Shown piece by piece: positions 1 to 6,379 of a stretch of DNA of 7,057 nucleotides. Origin of the DNA: Prevotellaceae bacterium UBA1786. GTDB lineage: Bacteria; Bacteroidota; Bacteroidia; Bacteroidales; Bacteroidaceae. The first letter of the stretch is position 1; every line of letters starts with the position of its first letter. The stretch lies in NCBI GenBank assembly GCA_002314525.1, contig DCGE01000010.1:1-7057 (forward strand), written 5' to 3'. The notes beneath the pieces were generated by a model. That model ran no database searches. It was not told where the DNA came from and worked only from the letters and a program-made list of their open reading frames with translations. Both the position numbers and the translations under genes were made by a program.

Positions 1-118
1 CCTCCATGTTCGACTGACCGAAACACAGATAGATATGGAAATTTGGGTCGACCTGAGCCGAAAGAGCCATCGGCACGAATGCCAGAAGGAACAAGAAATG
101 TCTGATTGAAGATTTCAT
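1..118 (-). CDS. Secreted SGNH-type acetyl esterase, N-terminal fragment (CE6/sialate O-acetylesterase-like)
   Basis: This gene starts with ATG at 118 and runs off the left edge after 39 codons. Residues 1-21 form a signal peptide: a short basic N-terminus (MKSSIRH), a hydrophobic core and a cleavage site LSA|Q, so the product is exported. After cleavage it reads FHIYLCFGQSNMEG, which matches block I of SGNH/GDSL hydrolases. Ser36 in GQSNMEG would be the catalytic nucleophile. This form of the motif is typical of carbohydrate esterase family 6 acetylxylan esterases and sialate O-acetylesterase-like (SASA domain) proteins, which remove acetyl groups from plant or host glycans. The start lies 25 bp after the outer-membrane protein gene, in the same direction, so co-transcription is possible. 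The later catalytic His/Asp block is outside the window, so substrate and completeness cannot be judged. Confidence 0.82.
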   Translation of the reverse strand, partial: MKSSIRHFLFLLAFVPMALSAQVDPNFHIYLCFGQSNME

Positions 119-143
119 AACAACCTGATATTAAAACACGGAT

Positions 144-623
144 TTAGAAATATATACCGATTCCCACTTTGAAACCGACCTTGCTGTGCTCGGAGAAAGA
201 AGTCAGAGACATATCGTAGTAGAGACTTGGCTCAACCGTGATGTAATGGTTCAGGAAATAGCAATAACCGATTTCAGGAGTGAATGCAAGGTCATTGTAG
301 CTATTGAAGAGGTGAGTATATTTGAAGCCGGCACCGAGAGTTATGCCGTTCTGCTCGATGTAGTACTTACCCTTCAGCGAAGCAGAGAATTCCTGCCAAG
401 CCTTGTTTCCGTAGTTCATACCGATCTGACTGGCGATCATCACATCGTCGAAGAGGAAATAGCCAGCTGATGCATCGAGTCCGAAATGGAACTTCTGAGC
501 ATCATCGTAAGAGAGATCAAGACCAGTAAGAGATGCACCTACATACTTCTTACCCTTTTCAAACTGTGCGAATGCACTTGTTGCTGTCAAAAGGAACAGC
601 GCCAATACAAAAATCTTTTTCAT
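144..623 (-). CDS. Small outer-membrane beta-barrel protein (OMP_b-brl type)
   Basis: The product has 159 residues. Residues 1-19 are a signal peptide (MKKIFVLALFLL core, cleavage AFA|Q). The mature part of about 140 residues is made of alternating hydrophobic/polar segments with many Gly, Tyr and Phe, for example KYVGASLTGLDLSY (26-39), ASAGYFLFDDVMIASQIG (51-68), ITLGAGFKYTHLF (94-106) and EIGYCYFLNHYITVEPSLYY (117-136). It ends in GIGIYF with a terminal Phe, the usual barrel-assembly signal. This fits a small barrel of about eight strands such as the OMP_b-brl/OmpW-like families common in Bacteroidota. No enzymatic motif is seen and the transported or bound ligand is unknown. The start is 9 bp after the small membrane protein gene, which suggests it belongs to the cstA transcript. 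The family call is firm at fold level and weak at function level. Confidence 0.85.
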   Translation of the reverse strand: MKKIFVLALFLLTATSAFAQFEKGKKYVGASLTGLDLSYDDAQKFHFGLDASAGYFLFDDVMIASQIGMNYGNKAWQEFSASLKGKYYIEQNGITLGAGFKYTHLFNSYNDLAFTPEIGYCYFLNHYITVEPSLYYDMSLTSFSEHSKVGFKVGIGIYF

Positions 624-632
624 GTTACTAAA

Positions 633-824
633 TTATTTTTTATCATTAAACGATTCTTTCTTTCTCAAAGCCCACCAGAGTGCGATGATGATGACGGCAT
701 AGATGATGAGGTTCGGCAGGTTTTTCTGCCATGAATTCATCTGCAGACCGTCCCAGACATAAAAGCCAATACCCATAAGGGCAAGCAACGGCGGGAGCCA
801 CTTATACTTTTTTACTCTTCGCAT
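633..824 (-). CDS. Small two-helix membrane protein coupled to cstA
   Basis: The product has 63 residues and I recognise no named family. It has a basic N-terminus (MRRVKKYKW), a first hydrophobic helix at about 9-25 (PPLLALMGIGFYVWDGL), a short polar loop (QMNSWQKN), a second helix at about 37-53 (PNLIIYAVIIIALWWAL) and a charged tail (RKKESFNDKK). The positive ends suggest both termini are cytoplasmic. Its ATG lies inside the end of cstA, with a 23-bp overlap in another frame, so translation is probably coupled to CstA. In enterobacteria cstA is followed by a small cytoplasmic protein, YbdD; this protein has no resemblance to YbdD, so it may be a different accessory subunit or simply a neighbour. 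The next in-frame Met (residue 17) would delete half of helix 1, which supports the overlapping start. Confidence 0.75.
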   Translation of the reverse strand: MRRVKKYKWLPPLLALMGIGFYVWDGLQMNSWQKNLPNLIIYAVIIIALWWALRKKESFNDKK

Positions 825-2265
825 ACCAACAAAAGAAAATTATACCGAGTGCCACTGTGACTACGGAGCCAACAATATAAGCGATGTCCTCATCAATCTG
901 GAAACCCTCCTTGGCAATACAGATATATGTAGTACATACCATCGTCATGAATAGGGAAGGAACAAGGGTGACCAGATGGCAACGCTTGGATTTCACCAAC
1001 CATACCGTATATGCCCACAAGGCAATACAGGCAAGAGTCTCGTTGGTCCAGGCGAAGTAGCGCCACAAGACCTGGAAGTCGATGAAGAAGAGGAATACGG
1101 TCACCGCGAAAAGAGGAAGGGTCAAGGCAAGGCGCTTCGCCACCTTGTCCTGCTTGAAGTGGATGGCCTCAGCTATGATGAGCCTTGCACTCCGGAAGGC
1201 GGTATCGCCACTCGTAATCGGTGCAATCACCACTCCGAGCACTGCAAGCACAGCACCCACGATCCCCAACCATGAACGGCATATTTCGTTGACGAGTATT
1301 GCCGGATTGGCAGAATGTTTACCATTCTCCGTCATCAGGTTCAGAAGCTGTTCGTAAGGAGTATCACCGGCAACACCGAGAGAACTTGCAAACTTTATCG
1401 ATGCCGCAGCCCAGATGAGTGCCACGAGGCCTTCGGTTATCATAGCTCCGTAGAACACTCTACGACCATGCCTCTCGTCCTTCAGGCAGCGAGCCATCAA
1501 AGGACTCTGTGTCGCATGAAACCCACTGATCGCTCCACAGGCAATCGTTATGCAGAGGCAAGGGAACACAGGGGAAGTGCCGCCCGGATAGTGATTGGTA
1601 AAAGCCCCCGATACCTCTGGAACGTGTCCTTCTTCAAAAAAGATACCATAGCACAGACATATTGCCATAAAGATGAACACCGCACCGAAAACCGGATATA
1701 TTCGTCCGATGAGTTTATCAATAGGAAGAAGAGTTGCGAGGATATAGTAGATTATGATGACTATCAGCCAGAACAAGCCCCCACCCCAGAAGCCTGATGT
1801 GGGGGTCAGGCCAGCTATAAGGTCGGCAGGAGTCCTCGTGAACACAGCCCCCACAAGGATGAGCAAAACGAGCGATACAGCCCTCATCACATGACGGGCT
1901 GTCATGCCGAGTTCGTCACCCACTATTTCAGGAATACTCGCCCCACCCTTACGGATGGATATCATTCCCGTGAAGTAGTCATGGACAGACCCAGCGAAGA
2001 TACATCCGAGTACGATCCAGATGAAGGCAGCAGGGCCGTAGAGTATTCCGAGGATGGCACCGAAGATAGGTCCGGTTCCCGCGATATTGAGGAACTGAAT
2101 CAGGAACACACGCCATGTCTGCATAGGAAGATAGTCAACATCATCACGCATGGAATAAGCCGGAGTCTTACGTTCGGCAGAAGGCGAGAACACCTTTTCC
2201 ACGACCTTTCCATAGAGGATATATCCCAAGATCAACAGTACAACACTGACTACGAATGTCACCAT
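802..2265 (-). CDS. cstA: Carbon starvation protein CstA family transporter
   Basis: The product is a 487-residue polytopic inner-membrane protein. It matches the CstA family, whose characterised members take up pyruvate and have been linked to peptide uptake under carbon limitation. Diagnostic stretches are the N-terminal helix with GYILYGK (14-20), NIAGTGPIFGAILG (60-73), AGSVHDYFTGMISIRKGG (91-108), SGFHATQSP (247-255) and APITSGDTAFRSARL (348-362). It is much shorter than the roughly 700-residue E. coli CstA but has the length usual for Bacteroidota and clostridial forms, so it appears complete. The ATG at 2265 has an A/T-rich leader with no Shine-Dalgarno site and follows a strong -7/-33 promoter. 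It heads a run of same-strand genes: a coupled small membrane protein, a barrel protein and an esterase. The family is certain; the substrate (pyruvate, peptide or other) is inferred. Confidence 0.95.
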   Translation of the reverse strand: MVTFVVSVVLLILGYILYGKVVEKVFSPSAERKTPAYSMRDDVDYLPMQTWRVFLIQFLNIAGTGPIFGAILGILYGPAAFIWIVLGCIFAGSVHDYFTGMISIRKGGASIPEIVGDELGMTARHVMRAVSLVLLILVGAVFTRTPADLIAGLTPTSGFWGGGLFWLIVIIIYYILATLLPIDKLIGRIYPVFGAVFIFMAICLCYGIFFEEGHVPEVSGAFTNHYPGGTSPVFPCLCITIACGAISGFHATQSPLMARCLKDERHGRRVFYGAMITEGLVALIWAAASIKFASSLGVAGDTPYEQLLNLMTENGKHSANPAILVNEICRSWLGIVGAVLAVLGVVIAPITSGDTAFRSARLIIAEAIHFKQDKVAKRLALTLPLFAVTVFLFFIDFQVLWRYFAWTNETLACIALWAYTVWLVKSKRCHLVTLVPSLFMTMVCTTYICIAKEGFQIDEDIAYIVGSVVTVALGIIFFCWYAKSKKV

Positions 2266-2297
2266 AATTCAAAAAAAATAATAATAATCCCGTTTGA

Positions 2298-2330
2298 TTA
2301 GGCAAAAGTACACAATATTTCGTATCTTTG
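2298..2330 (+). promoter_or_regulatory. Bacteroidota-type promoter for the GHL10-like gene
   Basis: The -7 box TATCTTTG at 2323-2330 fits TAnnTTTG fully. The best -33 candidate is TTAG at 2298-2301 (three of four bases match TTTG), with a 21-base spacer. Transcription would start near 2337, leaving a leader of about 20 bases before the ATG at 2357. This position rules out translation starting at the upstream in-frame ATG at 2294. The -7 box is convincing and the -33 box is weak. Confidence 0.6.
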
Positions 2331-2334
2331 CAAA
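2303..2334 (-). promoter_or_regulatory. Bacteroidota-type promoter for cstA
   Basis: Read on the minus strand, TTTG (2334-2331) is followed after exactly 20 bases by TACTTTTG (2310-2303). This matches the Bacteroides consensus of a -33 TTTG and a -7 TAnnTTTG box. Transcription would start near 2296, giving a leader of about 30 bases, rich in A/T, before the cstA ATG at 2265. Both boxes match fully and the spacing is normal, so this is the best promoter in the window. It overlaps the promoter of the divergent gene. Confidence 0.75.
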
Positions 2335-2356
2335 CGAATTAGACTTTTTTTTCATA

Positions 2357-3928
2357 ATGAAGCCAATAAAACATACAATATACGCCATTTTTGCCATGCT
2401 CCTGTTGGCTATTACAGCCAATGCGCAGAACAGTTTCAATCCATGGAACAGATTAGCCACATCTCCCAAATATGAAACACGAGCCGTATGGATAGGCACA
2501 ATCGGAGGAATTGACTGGCCTCGTATCAAGGCTACAAGCGCCAAGAACATCGAACGGCAGAAACAGGAACTCATTGACATGCTCGATGCACTTGAACGAG
2601 CAAACATCAATACCGTCCTTCTCCAGACGAGGGTGCGCGGAAGCGTCATCTATCCTTCGGACATAGAGCCATGGGACGACGGACTTACCGGCTATTGCGG
2701 CAGGGATCCCGGCTATGACCCATTGGCATTTGCCATTGAAGAATGCCACAAAAGGGGGATGGAGATACATGCGTGGATGGTTACAATACCTGTCGGCACC
2801 TCATCGAAACAGTCAAGACTCGGAAGCAAGGCCGTAAGCAACACCCATCCGGAACTCTGCAAGACGGTAAAGGGAGAGGTATTCATGATTCCCGGCAAAC
2901 CCGGCACTGCTGACTATGTGGCATCGCTCTGCAAGGAACTCGTAGAGAGATACGACATCGACGGAATATCGCTTGATTACATCCGCTACCCGGAGAAGGA
3001 CCACGGCTTCACCGATGACAACCTCTATTCCGACACAAGCATCCCGAAGGCCGATTGGAAGAGGGCCAACATAACTCGTATTGTCAAGGCCGTTTACGAC
3101 ACAGTGAAACCGATCAAGCCTTGGGTGAAGCTGAGCAGCAGTCCTCTGGGCAGATACAACAACCTGCCACGCTATTCTGCAAGCGGATGGGATTGTTACA
3201 ATACAGGCTATCAGGACCCTAAGTTATGGCTGAAGGAAGGATGGCAGGACGAGTTGTTCCCTATGATGTACTATCAGGGCAATTTCTTCTATCCCTTCGT
3301 ATTCAACTGGAAGGAAATCAGCAGCGGACATCCCGTATCGGCAGGATTGGGAATCTATTTCCTCGACCCCAAAGAGGGCAAGAACTGGAGTCTGAACGAC
3401 ATAAGGGCCCAGATGCACGCAGCACGTAACAGTCAGATGGGAGGAATATGCTTCTACAGAGCATGGTACTTCGTCAAGAACTTCAAGAATCTCTACCCGA
3501 CTGCATGCAACGAGTTCTATTCACATCCGTCACTGCCTCAGCCGATGACATGGATGGGAGAAGCCGAACTGCCACCGGCACCCGAAGTGGCGATGCGGCA
3601 AGGCCAGTACATGACATGGAGCACATATGACGACAAGGACTACTACTATAATGTCTATGCGTCGTTCACCTCTCCGGTGGATATCACAAAAGGCGAGAAC
3701 CTCATAGCTGCACGTGTGAAAGACTACTACATCAATATGCCCGACACTACGTTATTCTATGCCGTAACGACAATGAACCGTTTCGGCATTGAAAGTCCGG
3801 CATGTCAGGAATTCCCAGACATACAGCACGGCGGAGCCGTCATGTCTGACGAGATAAAGTCGGCCATCCAACGGCATTACTCACAGCCAGCCACCAATAC
3901 CAAGGGAAAGAAAAAGAAGAAGAGATAA
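2357..3928 (+). CDS. Secreted glycoside-hydrolase-like protein, GHL10/DUF187 (YngK-like) family
   Basis: The product has 523 residues from ATG 2357. I chose this start because it opens a clean signal peptide (MKPIKHTIYA, core IFAMLLLAIT, cleavage ANA|Q near residue 23) and lies just after the promoter; the longer in-frame start at 2294 lies upstream of the -7 box. The GHL10 TIM-barrel domain spans about residues 38-385: ETRAVWIGT (40-48), LLQTRVRGSVIYPSDIEPW (88-106), YDPLAFAIEECHKRGMEIHAW (120-140), DGISLDYIRYP (202-212) and KLSSSPLG (258-265). Asp207 and Glu104 are candidate active-site acids. Residues from about 400 to 487 resemble a fibronectin-III-like C-terminal domain. Family members are thought to cleave glycans, possibly peptidoglycan-related, but the substrate here is unknown. 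The protein ends in an unusual lysine-rich tail (KGKKKKKR). It is transcribed alone and converges with the next gene after 7 bp. Confidence 0.88.
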   Translation: MKPIKHTIYAIFAMLLLAITANAQNSFNPWNRLATSPKYETRAVWIGTIGGIDWPRIKATSAKNIERQKQELIDMLDALERANINTVLLQTRVRGSVIYPSDIEPWDDGLTGYCGRDPGYDPLAFAIEECHKRGMEIHAWMVTIPVGTSSKQSRLGSKAVSNTHPELCKTVKGEVFMIPGKPGTADYVASLCKELVERYDIDGISLDYIRYPEKDHGFTDDNLYSDTSIPKADWKRANITRIVKAVYDTVKPIKPWVKLSSSPLGRYNNLPRYSASGWDCYNTGYQDPKLWLKEGWQDELFPMMYYQGNFFYPFVFNWKEISSGHPVSAGLGIYFLDPKEGKNWSLNDIRAQMHAARNSQMGGICFYRAWYFVKNFKNLYPTACNEFYSHPSLPQPMTWMGEAELPPAPEVAMRQGQYMTWSTYDDKDYYYNVYASFTSPVDITKGENLIAARVKDYYINMPDTTLFYAVTTMNRFGIESPACQEFPDIQHGGAVMSDEIKSAIQRHYSQPATNTKGKKKKKR

Positions 3929-3935
3929 AGACGGC

Positions 3936-4943
3936 TCAGTTCTGTTTCGCTGCCAAGACTTCCAAAGAGACAACAGGAAATCTGTCGCCATATTTCTCGT
4001 AGGTCTTCAATGCCATGATTCCCATGTTCATACGGAAATTGAGTTCGACGACGGGATGGACCTTCATGGAGCCTCCGTCGTTGACTACCATCATGTCGAT
4101 GCCTAACGGACCTTTGTACCTGCCGACAATCTTGCTGTTGAGAACAGTCTGATGGATTTCACGGATTCGAGAGAGAAGTGTTTCTGTTTCATCAGACGAA
4201 TATCCAAGAGCCTGCCTGATTCGTTCAGCCAGCTGAATCTGACTTTCAACATAATTCTGTTCGTACCTTCCTTCCCTGTCAGCCTTGAAAACAGAAAGGC
4301 CGAGATATTCCGTCGCGTCGGTTCCGACATAGAACTCCATAGCGAAATCCAACACCTTATCATAAAATCGGTCAATGAGTACGGGGTACTTGCTGACAGG
4401 CACAGAATCACCTTGCCGGAAAGTGAATATCCTGTTGCCCCTGCCGCTTGATGACCAAGGAATCTTGGCAATATATGTTCCTGCAGTCAGGTTCATTTCA
4501 TCCTCCGAACCGATGAAACGCATATGGTTTCCGACCAGAGAATCCTGAATTGCAGACAGCATATCTTCTGCATAGAACAGTTCTGCAAAGCATACACCGA
4601 ACTCACGGCTCGAGAGATTTCGCAGCGTTTCCAGATGCTGTTCGTCAGGGAGCATCGTTTCCGGCACTCCGAAACGGAGAAGTCTGTTACGGATCGGTTT
4701 GCTCCATCCCCAGGGACATATTTCGGTGATCGGTTCCTTCAACCTGCAACATAGTTCACTGAAACCATCATGAGTACATAGTTCCTGAGGACTGACCGCC
4801 ACATCATCCTCATCTGCCACAAACATAGGCACATGAGCATACATCTCCTCCATCCGTGCTACGGACTTCGGAGGCATGTATTCACTGGCTCCGCTTGCGA
4901 GAGCCATGTCATTGGAACAGTTGAAGATGAACAGTTTGGCCAT
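3936..4943 (-). CDS. Uncharacterised protein with ATP-grasp-like C-terminal half
   Basis: From ATG 4943 the product has 335 residues. I chose that start because MAKLFIFNCSNDMALASG resembles the conserved beginning of a Bacteroidota hypothetical family (pattern of the type IFNPEHDLALA); an in-frame GTG at 4979 would add 12 residues encoded partly from a repeat. There is no signal peptide, so it should be cytoplasmic. Residues 1-135 look like a separate N-terminal domain of unknown role. From about 150 the pattern suggests an ATP-grasp fold: AKIPWSSSGRGN (159-170), with Lys160 and a Ser/Gly-rich loop as a nucleotide-binding segment, GPLGIDMMV (278-286), and VHPVVELNFRMNMG (295-308), with Glu300 and Asn302 placed like the metal-binding E-x-N of the fold. 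ATP-grasp enzymes join a carboxylate to an amine or thiol using ATP. Substrate and product are unknown. The gene follows the phosphatase gene after 45 bp. The fold is an inference from motifs; that the gene is real is near certain. Confidence 0.8.
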   Translation of the reverse strand: MAKLFIFNCSNDMALASGASEYMPPKSVARMEEMYAHVPMFVADEDDVAVSPQELCTHDGFSELCCRLKEPITEICPWGWSKPIRNRLLRFGVPETMLPDEQHLETLRNLSSREFGVCFAELFYAEDMLSAIQDSLVGNHMRFIGSEDEMNLTAGTYIAKIPWSSSGRGNRIFTFRQGDSVPVSKYPVLIDRFYDKVLDFAMEFYVGTDATEYLGLSVFKADREGRYEQNYVESQIQLAERIRQALGYSSDETETLLSRIREIHQTVLNSKIVGRYKGPLGIDMMVVNDGGSMKVHPVVELNFRMNMGIMALKTYEKYGDRFPVVSLEVLAAKQN

Positions 4944-4977
4944 ATGCGATGACGTTAACTCCAGATTGTCCGGAATC

Positions 4978-5008
4978 ACTCCTAACTCCTAACTTCTAAC
5001 TCCTAACT
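4978..5008. repeat. 7-bp tandem repeat (YCTAACT)4 at a gene junction
   Basis: Four head-to-tail 7-bp units lie at 4981-4987, 4988-4994, 4995-5001 (first base T instead of C) and 5002-5008, with a partial ACT copy at 4978-4980. On the coding (minus) strand the unit is AGTTAGR. It covers the last codons and stop of the phosphatase gene and runs toward the next gene's start. Because 7 is not a multiple of 3, the TAG inside each unit appears in every reading frame within three units. The third unit differs by one transition, so the array is nearly perfect. Confidence 0.9.
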
Positions 5009-5477
5009 TCAGTCTCAAGACTGACTTCAACAATGCATCACAGCCTTCGTCAATGTCGCGCCATGCCTTCTCGTACTCATCCGTATACCAAGGATCAGCC
5101 ACACTGCGAGGACGATCGGTGAAGTCCATCAGCAGGGAAATCTTATTCTCGCAGTCGCACACACAGATCCGCTGCATGTTGGAACGGTTGTATTCATCCA
5201 TGCCTATGAGATAGTCGAATTCATCATAGTCGCTGGCAAGCAGTTTCCTTGCCCTCTTGTCTTTGTCGTACGGAATACCCAGTCGATGCATCAGACTTCG
5301 GACCGGCGGATAGATGGGATTGCCCAGTTCTTCACTTGAAGTGGCAGCCGATTCAATATAGAACCGATGCGACAAGCCCGCCTGTGCCACCTTCTGTTTC
5401 ATGACGAACTCTGCCATCGGACTTCGGCAGATATTGCCGTGACACACGAACAATATGCGTATTTTATCTTGAGCCAT
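4989..5477 (-). CDS. Low-molecular-weight protein tyrosine phosphatase
   Basis: The product has 162 residues, close to the family norm of about 155. The catalytic P-loop is at 12-19, CHGNICRS (C-x5-R-S), with Cys12 the nucleophile and Arg18 binding phosphate. The general acid is Asp128 in DPWY (128-131), the usual DP-[WY]-[YF] element. The protein is cytoplasmic and would remove phosphate from tyrosine in proteins, or possibly from small phosphate esters. In Bacteroidota some members partner with tyrosine kinases of capsule export, but no such kinase is in this window. Its ATG overlaps the transporter gene end by 14 bp, so translation is probably coupled. The last residues (KLGVRS) and the stop are encoded by the 7-bp repeat, so the native C-terminus may have been altered, well away from the active site. 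Confidence 0.95.
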   Translation of the reverse strand: MAQDKIRILFVCHGNICRSPMAEFVMKQKVAQAGLSHRFYIESAATSSEELGNPIYPPVRSLMHRLGIPYDKDKRARKLLASDYDEFDYLIGMDEYNRSNMQRICVCDCENKISLLMDFTDRPRSVADPWYTDEYEKAWRDIDEGCDALLKSVLRLKLGVRS

Positions 5478-6378
5478 AGAAAAGGAACAACAATGAAATA
5501 ATTACCAAAAGCAAGTCGAAGACCTTGGAACGGAGATTCTTCTCCCTGAACACGAGAGCCGCAAAAAGGAACGACACGACGACACTTCCACGACGTATCA
5601 TACTGACGATGCTCACCATAGCATCATCACTCGTGAGTGCATAGAAATAGACGAAGTCGGCTGCCGACAGGAATACCGATATACATAATATGCACCAGTC
5701 CCAGTGGAACCTTGACGTCACTTCTCCACGAGTCGGTGACACTTTCTTCAACAAGAGGAACGACGAGAGCATCAGACACTGATAGATATTGTACCATGAC
5801 TGAAGTGCCATCTTATCCATTCCGAGGCCCTCCGGATCAAGAAGCCATCGGTCGAACAAGGCACTGACGGCTCCAAGCAGATTGGAAAGGACGATAAGTG
5901 TAATCCATTTGTTATGGCGGAAGTCGATCCCCTCTTTCTTCCCCGAGCGGCTCAACAGATAGAACGAAACAATGGCTATGACGACACCGATCCACTGCCA
6001 TACGTTGAGATGTTCGCCGAGGAACGTCAATGCACCGATCAAGACCATCACGGGACGTGTGGCATTGATCGGACCTACAATAGTAAGCGGTAGGTTCTTG
6101 ATGCCATAATACCCACATAGCCATGAGCCCATCACTATGACGGACTTCAGGAGTATGTATTTATGTCCCTCCCATCCGTATGTCTGGGTGAAGAACATCG
6201 AATCACTGTCTATCCAGCCTTTAGCCGAACAGACGATGAACGGGAGAAATATCAGACTTGAGAAGAAGGTGTTGAGACAAAGCACCGGAACAACCGGATT
6301 GGTCTTCAAGACCTTCTTCTTTGAGATATCATAGAACCCTAACAGAAATGCTGATAGGAAAGCAAGAGCTACCCACAT
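5464..6378 (-). CDS. EamA/DMT-superfamily membrane transporter
   Basis: The product has 304 residues and about ten hydrophobic helices (roughly 3-20, 30-48, 75-92, 95-118, 126-142, 157-174, 190-210, 228-247, 252-275 and 284-301), arranged as two similar five-helix halves as in the drug/metabolite transporter superfamily. The ends of each half carry the usual pattern: LTIVGPINATRPVMVLIGAL then LGEHL (98-124) in the first, and MVSIVSMIRRGSVVVSFLFA then FREK (254-280) in the second. Members export or import amino acids, nucleotide derivatives or other metabolites across the inner membrane; the substrate cannot be read from sequence. The ATG follows the phosphofructokinase stop after one base (TAG-G-ATG), and the end overlaps the phosphatase gene by 14 bp, so it sits inside a tight operon. 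No breakage is seen. Confidence 0.92.
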   Translation of the reverse strand: MWVALAFLSAFLLGFYDISKKKVLKTNPVVPVLCLNTFFSSLIFLPFIVCSAKGWIDSDSMFFTQTYGWEGHKYILLKSVIVMGSWLCGYYGIKNLPLTIVGPINATRPVMVLIGALTFLGEHLNVWQWIGVVIAIVSFYLLSRSGKKEGIDFRHNKWITLIVLSNLLGAVSALFDRWLLDPEGLGMDKMALQSWYNIYQCLMLSSFLLLKKVSPTRGEVTSRFHWDWCILCISVFLSAADFVYFYALTSDDAMVSIVSMIRRGSVVVSFLFAALVFREKNLRSKVFDLLLVIISLLFLFYGSR

Positions 6379-6379
6379 C

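Noticed and set aside
186..470. Plus-strand open frame opposite the outer-membrane protein gene
   Set aside because: The minus-strand frame has a signal peptide, barrel-like strands and a terminal Phe; the plus-strand frame has no recognisable features.
1315..1797. A 160-codon open frame on the plus strand inside cstA (also others at 976-1275 and 1891-2301)
   Set aside because: It is antisense to the well-matched cstA gene. The translation is rich in His, Arg, Cys and Thr without a domain, signal peptide or promoter, as expected of a shadow frame.
2293..2296. TTTG as -33 box of the plus-strand promoter
   Set aside because: The spacer to the -7 box at 2323 would be 26 bases, longer than the usual 19-21; TTAG at 2298-2301 fits the spacing better although it has one mismatch.
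2294..2356. Upstream in-frame ATG adding 21 residues to the GHL10-like protein
   Set aside because: It lies before the -7 promoter box at 2323-2330, so it would not be on the transcript, and it would bury the clear signal peptide starting at 2357.
4944..4979. GTG start giving a 347-residue ATP-grasp-like protein
   Set aside because: The extra 12 residues begin at the edge of the 7-bp repeat and look unconserved, whereas the ATG at 4943 opens directly on the first predicted strand. An AGGAG-like string near the GTG comes from the repeat itself.
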